A DNA stretch of 64,000 nt, from contig NW_020312142.1 in assembly GCF_002999335.1 (NCBI RefSeq), positions 1-64,000 on the forward strand, written 5' to 3'. Shown here piece by piece: positions 49,201 through 61,290 of the stretch. The position numbers and the translations under genes are program-made. Positions within the stretch are counted from its first letter, which is position 1; each line of letters begins with the position of its first letter. Origin of the DNA: Cyclospora cayetanensis (Eukaryota > Apicomplexa > Conoidasida > Eucoccidiorida > Eimeriidae). A model generated the notes under the pieces. That model was not told where the DNA came from. It saw nothing but the letters and a program-made list of their open reading frames with translations, and searched no databases.

Positions 49201-52200
49201 GCTGAAAGACACCCCTAGTGCAATGCTCAGCCTCCTTCTCCCCTTGCGGCCATACATAACAACAGTGCTAGCCGTCCCACTGCAGCACACAAGCTAGGTG
49301 CTGGCCTCAGCCTACATGCATTAGCTACAGCAAAAGCACATACTACACAGAACACCTTTGCATGCAAGGAGCGCACTGCCTGATTCATTCAGCATGCAAG
49401 GGTTTGCCAGCTTTTCATATCAATTTTTTATCAAAGCGACACCATGTGCTAGCCGATGTGCTCGTGCTAGAACCACTCTAGTCTTCTGGCCAAGCTTGCA
49501 TAGGCATTCCATACGCTAGAAACAACTGATCACTTCTCCATACGCATGCCATGGAACAAGCCTCCACATTTTACAATGCGCCGATTCGTAATAGCCCCAT
49601 ATTCACATAAGGGATTATATTGCTGGGATTGATATTGTTGCTTTGAATACATGCAATACGACACGACGAAACCAACACAGATTAAAGCACAGCAACCGTA
49701 CTGCCACCGGTGTCCCGACGACCTGCCAACTCAGGATCCTCCTGCCACTGTCCCCTAAATAAACGCACGGACGCCTGCGAGTCTCCAGCAACATTCCCGA
49801 CCACATGTCTAGGGGACCAGTAGTACCAAACAACATCTACGACACATTGGCTGCTTATTCGCCCACACAAACAAATCACACGTGGTTTGCACAACGCACT
49901 TCCTGCACACCGCCATGCAGACCGGCATGAGCAAATGCGCACCATCAGCGCAAATCCTGCATTCAGTACAACAGCGAAACATAAAAAAGCTAAAGCCACT
50001 CGAAGGTGCACAGGCTCTTCTGAACAAGGATGCCGCCAAGTCCTCCGATTCTCGCTTTCAGATTCGGCCAACGCAATAGGTAATATATCAGTATCCAAGT
50101 GAAACACACTTTGACTGCGGTATGCAGCCTACTTCTCCCCCTGCGGCCACACATAACAACAGTGCTAGCCATCCCACTGCAACACACAAGCTAAGTGCTG
50201 GCCTCAGCCTACATGCATTAGCTACAGGAAAAGCACATACTACACCCCACACCTTTGCATGCAAGGAGCGCACTGCCTGAGTCATGCAGGGTGCAAATGT
50301 TCACCAGCCTTCATATCAGCTCCTCATCAAGGCGACGGAAAGTGCTAGCAGATGTGCTCGTGCTAGAACCACTCTAGTCTTATGGCCATGCTCGCATAGG
50401 CATTCCATATGCTAGAAACAACTGACCACCTCTCCAAAACACATGCCATGGAACAAGCCTCCACATCTTGTAGAGCACCAACTCGACATAGCCCCATACT
50501 CACATAGCCGGTTATATTGCTGCTATTGATATTGTTGCTTTGTTCACATGCAATACAACACGACTGCACCAACCCAGATTCAAGCACAGGAGCCGTACTG
50601 CCACTGGCGTCCAGAGTACCTGCCAACTCAGCATCTTCCTGCCGGAGTCCCCTAAACGCACGGACGCCGGCGAGTCTCTATCAACACTTTGCAGCACGTG
50701 CCTTAAAAATAGTAGTACCAAACAACACCTACGAAACATTGGCTGCTTATAAGCACCCACACACCGAAACCGGTATTGCCTTGCACAACCCACTTCCTGA
50801 AAATGACCAACGCTGACCGGTATTAGCAAATGCGTACCATCAGCGCAAACCGTGCATTCAGTACAACAGGAAAAGCGAAGAGAACTACAGCCACGCGAAA
50901 GTGCTTAGGCTCTCCTGAACACGGATGCCGCTCAGTCCTCCAATTCTCGCTTTTAACTTCGGCCACTGCAATACATAATATATGAGCACGCAAGTTAAAT
51001 ACACTTCGAATGCAGTGCGCAGCCTGCTCCTCCGCGTGCCAATGCATATAACAACAGTGCTAGCCATCCTACTGCAGCACACAAGCTAGGTGCTGGCCTC
51101 AGCCTACATGCACTAGCTACAGCAAAATGCACATACTACACAGAATACCTTTGTATGCAAAGCGCGCACTTCCTAAGTCATGCAACATAAATGTGTTCAC
51201 CAGCCTCGATATCGATTCCGCATCAAGGCGACGGCAAGTGCTAGCAGATGTGCTGGTGCTAGAACCACTCTAGTCTCATGGCCAAGTCGCATAGGCATTC
51301 CATATGCTAGGAACAACTGATCACTTCTCCAGACACATGCCATGGAACAAACCAGCACATCGTATAAAGCACCAATTGGGCATAGCCCCATACACACATA
51401 GCGGATTGTACTGCTGCTATTGACATTGTTGCTTTGTTCACATGCAATACGACACGACGACACCAGCGCAGACTAAAGCAGAGGAACCGTACTGCCACTG
51501 GCGTCCAGAGCACCTGCCAACTCAGCATCCTCCTGCGACTGTCCCCTAAACGCACGGACGCCTGCGAGTCTCCACCAACACTCTGCACCACATGTCTAGG
51601 GGACCAGTAGTACCAAACGACACCTACGACACATTGGCTGCTTATAAGCACCCACACACATTCGGCACTTGCCTAGCACAACCCACTAGCTAGATATTCC
51701 CAAAACAGAACTCATATTAGCAAAAACACGCCATAAGCGCAAATCCTGCATTCAGGACAACAACGAAACACGAAAGAAATCCAGCCACTCGAAGGCGCAT
51801 AGGCTCTCCTGAACAAGAATGCCGCTCGGTCCTCCAATTCACGCTTTCAGATTCGGCAAACACAATAGATAATATATGAGCATCCAAGTAAAACACTTTA
51901 AGTGCAGTGGGCAGCCTCCTCCTCCCCCTTAGGCCACACATAACAACAGTGCTAGCCATCCCACTGCAGCACACAAGCTAGGCGCTGGCCTCAGCCTACA
52001 TGCATTAGCTACAGCAAAACCACATACTACACCCAACACCTTTGCGTGCAAGGAGCGCACTGCCTGAGTCATGCAGGATGCAAATCTTCACCAGCCTCCA
52101 TATCAATTCTACACCAAAGCGACAGCAAGTGCTAGCAGATGTGCTCGTGCTAGAACCACTCTAGTCTCATGGCCATGCTCACATAGGCATTCCATGCGCC

Positions 52201-52327
52201 AAAAACAGCTGATCACTTCTCTGTCCACATGCCATGGAACAAGCCTCAACATCTTTTAAAGCATGAAGTCGGCATAGTCCCATACTCACATAGCCGGTTC
52301 TATTGCTGCTATTGATATTGTTGCTTT

Positions 52328-53220
52328 GAGCACATGCAATGCTACACGACGACACCAACGCGCATTAAAGCACAGCAACCCTACTGCCACTGGGGTCCAG
52401 ACGACCTGCCAACTCAGCATCCTCCTCCCACTGTCCCCTAAACGCACGGACGCCTGCGAGTCTCTACCAACACTCTGCACCCCATGTCTAGGGGAGCGGT
52501 TGTACCAAACAACACCTACGACACATTGGCTGCTTATTCCCCCCCACACCCATTCCGCACTTGCCTTGGACAACCCACTTCCTTCACATCACCAAACCAG
52601 ACTGGCATTAGCAAATACGCACCATCAGCGCAAAGGCTGCATTCAGGACAACAGCGAAGCATGAAAGAATTACAGCCGCTTGAAGGTGCTTAGGCTCTTC
52701 TGAACATGCATGCCGCTCGGTCCTCCAATTGTCGCTTTCAGATTCGGCCAACGCAGTAGATAAGACCTGCGCATATACGTGAAACACACGTTCAGTGCAG
52801 TGCTCAGCCAACTTCTCCACCTGCGGTTGCACATAACAGCAGTGCTAGCCATACGACTGCAGCACACAAGCTAGGTGCTGGCCTAAGCCTACATGCATTA
52901 GCTACAACAAAAACACATACAACACAGAACATCTTTGCATGCAAAGACCGCACTGCCTGAGTCATGCAGCGTGCAAATGTCCACCAGCCTCTATATCAAC
53001 TCCGCATCAAGGCGACAGCAAGTGCTAGCAGATGTGCTCGTGCTAGCACCACTCTAGTCTCATGGCAATGCTCGCATAGGCATTCCATACGCTGGAAACA
53101 ACTGACCACTTCTCTATCCACATGCCATGGAACAAGGCTCCACATCTTATAGAGCACCAATTGGGCATAGCCCCATACTTAAATAAGCGGTTCGATTGCT
53201 GCTATTGATATTGTTGCTTT
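52328..53220 (+). repeat. Representative 893-bp monomer
   Basis: This copy is delimited from GAGCACATGCAATG to the base before the next GAGAACATGC and is exactly 893 bp. Landmarks in order: the block following GAGCACATG; CATCCTCC; CCCCTAAACGCACGG; ACACCTACGACACATTGGC; CTTGGACAACCCACT; AGCGCAAAGGCTGCATTC; CTTAGGCTCTTCTGAACATG; GCTCGGTCCTCCAATT; GCACACAAGCTAGGTGCTGG; TACATGCATTAGCTACA; TTTGCATGCAAA; CTGCCTGAGTCATGCAGC; GTGCTAGCAGATGTGCTCG; CTCGCATAGGCATTCCATAC; a variable stretch after CATGCCATGGAACA; and TTGCTGCTATTGATATTG. Across the array the segments around GAGCACATGCAATAC, GCACACAAGCTAGGTGCTGG and CTGAGTCATGCAG are the most constant. The stretch between CATGCCATGG and TTGCTGCTATTG is the most variable. 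Confidence 0.9.
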
Positions 53221-56200
53221 GAGAACATGCGATACTACACGATGACACCAACGCAGATTAAAGCACAGCAACCGCACTGCCACTGGCGTTCAGACAAACT
53301 GCCAACTCAGCATCCTCCTGCCACTGTCCCCTAAACGCACGAACGCCTGCGAGTCTCCACCAACACTCTTAACCACATGCCTGAAGAAACCCTAGCACCA
53401 AACAACACTTGCAACACATTGGCTGCTAATAAGCACCCACACGTATTCCGCACTTGCCTTGCACGACCCACTTTCTGCACATCGCCAACGCAGACCGCCA
53501 TTAACAAATCTGCACCATCAGCGCAAACCCTACATTCAGTACAACAGCGAAACATAAAAAAGCCAAAGCCACTCGAAGGCGCTTAGGCTCTCCTGAACAT
53601 GCATGCCACTCGGTCCTCCAATTCTCGCTTTTAACTTCGGCCAACGCAACAGAAAATATAGGAGCATCCAAGTGAAACACACTTTGAGTGCAGTGCGCAG
53701 CCTGCTCCTACCCCTCAGGCCACTCGTAACAACAGTGCTAGCCATCCCACTGCAGCAAACAAGCTAGGCGCTGGCCTCAGCCTACATGCATTAGCTACAA
53801 CAAAAACCACATACTACATCCCACACCTTTGCATGCAAGGGGCGCACTTCCTGAGTCATTCAGCGTGCAAATGTTTGCCAGCTTCCATATCAATTCCGCA
53901 TCAAAGCGACGGCAAATGCTAGCATACGTGCTGGTGCTAGAACCACCCTAGGCTTGTGGCCGTGCTCGCATAGGCATTCAATACCCTATGAGCAATAAAC
54001 GACTTCTCCATCCACATGCCATGGAACCAGCCTCCACGTCTTACAACGCACCAATTCGGCTATACGCCATACTCACATGAGCGGTTCTATTGCTGCTATT
54101 GATATTGTTGCTTTGAGCACATCCAATACGACACGACGACACCAACGCAGATTAATGCACAGCAACCGTACTGCCACTGGCGTCCAGATAAACTGCCAAC
54201 ACAGCATCTTCCTGCCAAAGTCCCATAAACGCACGGACGCTTGCGAGTCTCTACCAACATTCCTGAGCACATGACTAAAGATCCCCTGGTACCAAACAAC
54301 ACCTGCGACACATTACCTGCTAATAAGCACCCACACGTATTCCGCACTTGCCTTGCACGACCCACTTTCTGCACATCGGCAACGCAGACCGGCATTAGCT
54401 AATGCACATTATCAGTGTAAATGCTGCATTCAGTACAACGACGAAACGTGAAAGAACTCGGCCAACTTGAAGGCGCTCAGAGACTCCTGAAGAAGCATGC
54501 CGCTCGGTCCTCCAATTCTCGCTTTCAACATCGGCCAACGCAATAGATCAAATATCAGCATCCAAGTGAAACAAGCTTCCAGCGCAGTGCGCAGCCTACT
54601 ACTCCTCCTGCGGCCACACATAACAACAGTGCTAGCCATCCTACTGCAGCACACAAGCTAGGTGCTGGCCTCAGCCTACATGCATTAGCAACAGCAAAAA
54701 CCACATACTACACAGAACACCTTTGCATGCAAAGACCGCACTGCCTGAGTCATGCAGGGTGCAAATGTTTGGCAGCTTCCATATCAATTCCCCATCGAAC
54801 CGAAAGCAAGCGCTAGCAGATGTGCTCGTGCTAGAACCACTCTTATCTCATGGGCGTGCTCGCATAGGCATTCCATATCCTAGAAACAACTGACCACTTC
54901 TCCAAACACATGCCATGAAACCAGGCTCCACATCTTATAATGCACCAACGCGGTTCTACCCGATACTCACATAGGCGGTTCTATTGCTGCTATTGACACT
55001 GTTCCTTTGAGAACATTCAATACGACACGACAACACCAACGCAGATTAAAGCACAGCAACCGTACTGTCACAGGCGTCCAGATAAACTGGCAACTCAGCA
55101 TCATCCTGCGGGAGTACCCTAGACGCACGGACGTCTGCGAGTCTTCACCAACACTCTAAACCACATGTCTAGGGGACCAGTGGTACCAAAAAACACCTGC
55201 AACACATTGGCTGCTTATCCGCCTCCAAACCCATTCCGCACTTGCCTTGCACAACCCACTTCCTGCACATCGCCAACGCAGACCGGCATTAGCATATGTG
55301 CACCATCAGCGAAAAGGCTGCATTCACTAAAACAGCAAAGCATCTAAGGACTACAGCCACTTGAAGGTGCCTAGGCTCTCCTGAACAAGGATGCCGCTCG
55401 GTCCCCCAATTCTCGCTTTTAGATTCGGCCAATTCAACAGATAATATATAAGCATCCAAGTGAAACACACTTCCAGTGCAGTGCTCAGCCTGCCCATCCA
55501 CCTGCGGCTGCACATTACAACAGTGCTAGCCATACCACTGCAGCACACAAGCTAGGTGCTGGCCTCAGCCTACATGCATTAGCTACAACAAAAGCACATA
55601 CTACGCCCCACACCTTTGCATGAAAAGAGCGCACTTCCTGAGTCATGCAGCGTTCAAATGTTCACCAGCCTCTATATCAATTCCGCATCAAAGCGACAGC
55701 AAGTGCTAGCAGATGTGCTGGTGCTAGAACCAATCTAGTCTCATGGCCATGCTCGCATACGCATTCCATATGCTGGGAACAACTGACCTTTTCTCCAAAC
55801 GCATGACATTCAATAAGCCTCCACATCTTATAGAGCACCAATTCGGCTATACGCCATACTCACATAGGCGGTTCTATTGCTGCTATTGATATTGTTGCTT
55901 TGAGAACACGCAATACTACACGACGACACCAACGCACATTGAAGCACAGGAACCGTACTGCCACTGGCGCTCAGACGACCTGCCAACTCAGCATCCTCCC
56001 GCCAAAGTCCCCTAAACGCACGGACGTCTGCGAGTCTCCACCAACACTGCTAACCACATGCCTAGGGGACCAGTAGTACCAAACGACACCTACGACACAT
56101 TGGCTGCTTAAAAGCACCCACAACCATTCCGCAGTTCCCTTGAACAACCCACTAGCTGGAAATTGCCAGCACACACAGGCATTAGCATGTGTCCACCATT

Positions 56201-59200
56201 AGCGCAAAGGCTGCATTCAGTATAACAGCGAAACATGAAAGAATTCTAGCCACTTGAAGGTGCCTAGTCTGTTCTGAACATGGATGCTACTCGGGCCTCC
56301 AATACTCGCTTTCAGATTCGCCAAACACAATAGATAATACATGAGCATCCAAGTGAAACACACTTCCAGTGCAGTGCTCAGCCTGCTCCTACCCCTGCGG
56401 CTGCACATAACAACAGTGCTAGCCATTCCACTGCAGCACACAAGCTAGGTGCTGGCCTCAGCCTACATGCATTAGCAACAGCAAAAACCACACACTACAC
56501 CCCACACCTCTGCATACAAACAGCGCACTGCCTGAGTCATGCAGGGTACAAATGTTTGCAGGCCTCCATATCAATTCCCCATCAAGGCGACAGCAAGTGC
56601 TAGCAGATGTAGTCGTGCTAGAACCACTCTAGTCTTATGGCCATGCTCGCATAGGCATTCCATACGCTAGAAACAACTGACCACTTCTCCACTTAATTAA
56701 CAAGGCACAAGCCTCCACGTCTTATGCTGCATCAATTCGGCTATACGTCATACTCACATAGGCGGTTCTATTGCTGGTGTTGATATTGTTGCTTTGAGAA
56801 CATGCAATACTACACGACGACACCAACGTAGATTAAAGCACAGCAACCGTACTGCCACTGGGGTCCAGATGACCTGCCAACCCAGCATCCTCCTCCCACT
56901 GTCTCCTAAACGCACGGACGCCTGCCAGTCTCCACCAACATCCCTAACCACATGACTAAAGATCCCCTGGTACCAAACAACACCTACGACACATTGGCTG
57001 CTTATCCGCCTCCACACCCATTCCGCACTTGCCTTGCACAACCCACTTCCTGCACATCAAAAACGCACACCGGCATTAGCAAATGATTACCATCAGCGCA
57101 AAGGCTGCATTCAGTACAACAGTGATACATCAAAGAACAACAGCCACCTGAAGGTGCATAGGCGCTCCTGAACATGCATGCCGCTCGGTCCTCCAATTCT
57201 CGCTTTCAGATTCGGCAAACGCAATGGATAATATATGACCATCCAAGTAAAACACACTTTGAGTGCAGTGCGCAGCCTACTACTCCCCCTTAGGCTACAC
57301 ATAACAACAGTGCTAGCCATTCCACTGCAGTACACAAGCTAGGTGCTGGCCTCAGCCTACATGCATTAGCTACAACAAAAACCACATACTACCCAGAACA
57401 CCCTTGCACGCAAAGAGCGCACTGCCTGAGTCATGCAGGGTGCAAATGTATGCAGGCCTCCATATCAATTCCTCATAAAGGCGACAGCAAGTGCTAGCAG
57501 ACGTCCTCGTGCTAGAACCACTCTAGTCTCATGGCCATGCTCGCATAGGCATTCCAGCCGCAAGAAGCAACTGACCACTTCTCTAAAACCTATGTCATGG
57601 AACAAGCCTTCACATCGTATAAAGCACTAATTCCGCTGAAACCTCCACTCACATAAGTGGTTCTATTGCTGCTATTGATATTGTTGCTTTGAGAACATGC
57701 AATACTACACGACGCCACCAACGCAGATTAAAGCACAGCAAACGTACTGCCACTGGCGTCCAGAGCACCTGCCAACTCAGCATCCTCCTGCCGGAGGCCT
57801 TAAGCGCTTCAACGTCTGCGAGTCTCCACCAACACTGCTAACCACATGTCTAGGGGACCACTGGTACCAAACGACACCTACGACATATTGGCTGCTTCTA
57901 GGCACCCACACCGAAACCGCTATTGCCTTGCACAACCCACTGCCTGAAAATCGCCAACGCAGACGGCTAGTACCAAGGGTGCGCTATCGGCGCAAAGGTC
58001 GCATTCAGTACAACAGCGAAATCTTAAAGAATCACTGCATCTCCAAGGTGCTTACGCGCTCCTGAGCATGCATGCCTCTGGTCCTCCAATTCTCGCTTTC
58101 ACATTCGGCAAACGCATTATACAATATATGAGCATCCAAGTGAAACACACTCCCAGTGGAGTGCTCAGCCTGCTCCTACCCTTGCGGCTACACATAACAA
58201 CAGTGCTAGCCATCCCACTGCAGCACACAAGCTAGGTGCTGGCCTCAGCCTACATGCATTAGCTACAACAAAAACCACAAACTACACAGAACACCTTTGC
58301 ATGCAAAGAGCGCACTTCCTGAGTCATGCAGCGTGCAAACATTCACCAGCCTCCATACCAATTTCGCATCAAGGTGACAGCAAGTGCTAGCAGATGTGCT
58401 GGTGCTAGAACCAATCTAGTCTTATGGCCATGCTCGCATAGGCATTCCATACGCTGGAAACAACTGACCACTTCTCTATCCACACGCCATGGAACAAACC
58501 GGCAAGTCTTACAAAGCACCACCTCGGCTTTACGTCATACTCACATAGCCGGTTCTATTGCTGCTATTGACATTGTTGCTTTGAGCACATGCAATACGAC
58601 ACGACGACACCAACGCAGATTAAAGCACAGCAACCGTACTGCCACTGGCGGCCAGATAAACTGGCAACTGAGCATCTTCCTACCGGAGTCCCCTAAACTC
58701 TCGGACCTCTGCGAGTCTCCACCAACACTCCTAACCACATATCTAGGAGACCAGTTGTACCAAACGACACCTACGACACATTGGCTGCTTATAAGCACAC
58801 ACACACACAAACCGCACTTGCCTTGCACAACCCACTAGCTGGTCATCGCAAACGCAGACGGCATTTGCTAACGCGCACCATCAGCGCAAATCCTGCATTC
58901 AGTACAACAGAGAAAGCTCAAACAATTCCAGCCACTCGAAGGTGCTTATGCCCTCCTCAGCATGCATGCCGCTCGGTCCTCCAATTCTCGCTTTTAGATT
59001 CGGCAAACGCAATAGAAAAAAAATATGGACATCCAAGTGAAACACACTTCCAGTGCAGTGCGTAGCCTACTACTCCCCCTGCGGCTGCACATAACAACAG
59101 TGCTAGCCATCCCACTGCAGTACACAAGCTAGGTGCTGGCCTCAGCCTACATGCATTAGCTACAGCAAAATCCACATACTACAGCCCACACCTTTGCATG

Positions 59201-61290
59201 CAAGGAGCGCACTGCCTGAGTCGTGCAACGTGCAAATGTTTGCAGGCGTCCATATCAATTCCGCATCAAGGCGACAGCAAGCGCTAGCAGATGTGCTCGT
59301 GCTAGAACCACTCTAGTCTCTATGGCGAAGCTCCCATAGGCATTCCATACGCTGGAAACAACTGACCACCTCTCCAAACGCGTTGCATGGAGCAAGCCTT
59401 TACATATTATAAAGCACCGATTCAGCTTTACCTCATACTCACATAAACTATAGTATTGGTGCTGTTGATATTGTTGCTTTGAGAACATGCAATACGACAC
59501 GACGACACCAACGCAGATTAAAGCACAGGAACCGTACTGCCACTGGCGTCCAGAGCACATGCCAACTCAGCATCGTCCTGCCGGTGTCCCCTAAACGCAC
59601 GGACGCCTGCGAGTCTCCACCACCCCTCCAACCCACATGTCTAAAGAACCCGTTTGTACCAAACAACACCTGCAACACATTAGCTGTTTATCCGTCCCCA
59701 CACCCATTCCGTGCTTGGCTTGCACAACCCACTGCCTGTAAATCGCCAACGCAGACCGGCATTAGCAAACGCGCACCATCAGTGCAAATGTTGCATGCTG
59801 TAAAACAGCGAAACATGAAAAGAATTACAGCCATTCGAAAATGCTTAGGCCCTCCTGAACATGCATGCCGCTCGGTCCTCCAATTCATGCTTTCAGATTC
59901 GGCAAACGCAATACACAATATATGAGCACCCAAGTAAAATATATTTCGCGTGCGGTGCGCAGCCTGCTCCTACACCTTCGGCTGCATATAACAACAATGC
60001 TAGCCATCCCACTGAAGCACACAAGCTAGGTGCTGGCCTCAGCCTACATGCATTAGCTACAGCAAAAGCACATACTACACAGAACACCTTGGAATGCAAA
60101 GAGCGCACTTCCTGAGTCATTCAGCGTGCAAATGTTTGCCAGCCTCCATATCAATTTCCCATCAAGGCGCGAGCAAGTGCTTGCAGATGTGCTCGTGCTA
60201 GAACCACCCTAGTCTTATGGCCATGCTTGCACATGCATTCCATATGCTGGAAACAACTGACCACTTCTCCATCCACATGCTATAGAACAATCCTCCACGT
60301 CTTACAAAGCATCAGTTCGGCTTTATGTCATACTCACATAGGCGGTTCTATTGCTGCTATTGATATTGTTGCTTTGAGCACATGCAATACTACACGACGC
60401 CACCAACGCAGATTAATGCACAGCAACCGTACTGCCACTGGCGTCCAGACAAACTGCCACCTCAGCATCGTCCTGCCGGACTCCCCTAAACGCTCCAACG
60501 TCTGCGAGTCTCCACCAACGCTCCTAACCACATGTCTAGAGATCCCCTGGTACCAAACAACACCTACGACGCATTGGCTGCTTGTCCGTCCCCACACCCA
60601 TTCCGTACTTGCCTGGCACAACCCACTGCCTGAAAATCGCCAACGCAGACCGGCATTAGCAAATGATTACCATCAGCGCAAATGTTGCATTCAGTACTGC
60701 AGCGAAACATGAAAGAACTAGATCCACTCGAAGTTGAATAGGCTCTCCTCAACATGCATGCCGCTCGGTCCTCCAATTCTCGCTTTCAGATTCGGCAAAC
60801 GCAATAGAACATATATGAGCATCCAAGTGAAACACACTTCCAGTGCAGTGCTCAGCCTGCTCCTACCCCTGCAGCTGCACATAACAACAGTGCTAGCCAT
60901 CCCACTGCAGTACACAAGCTAGGTGCTGGCCTCAGCCTACATGCATTAGCTACAGCAAAAACCACATACTACCCAGAACACCTTTGCATGCAAACAGCGC
61001 ACTGCCTGAGTCATGCAGCGTGCAAATGTTCACCATCCTCCATATCGATTTCGCATCAAGGTGACAGCAAGTGCTAGCAGATGTGCTTGTGCTAGAACCA
61101 CTCTAGTCTTATGGCCATGCTCGCATAAGCATTCCATATGCTGGAGACCACTGACGACTTCTCCAAATACATGCCATAGAACAGTCCTCCACGTCTTACA
61201 AAGCACCATTTCGGCTTTACGTCACACTCATATAGCCGGTCCTATTGCTGCTATTGATATTGTTGCTTTGAGAACATGCAATACTACACG
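53200..61290 (+). repeat. GAGAACA-variant subfamily near the right side of the window
   Basis: The nearly invariant GAGCACATGC reads GAGAACA at about 53221, 55010, 55910, 56797, 57692, 59480 and 61270, with the standard form between some of them. I saw this C-to-A variant nowhere to the left of 53 kb. It marks a subfamily still being mixed with the standard form. Confidence 0.75.
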
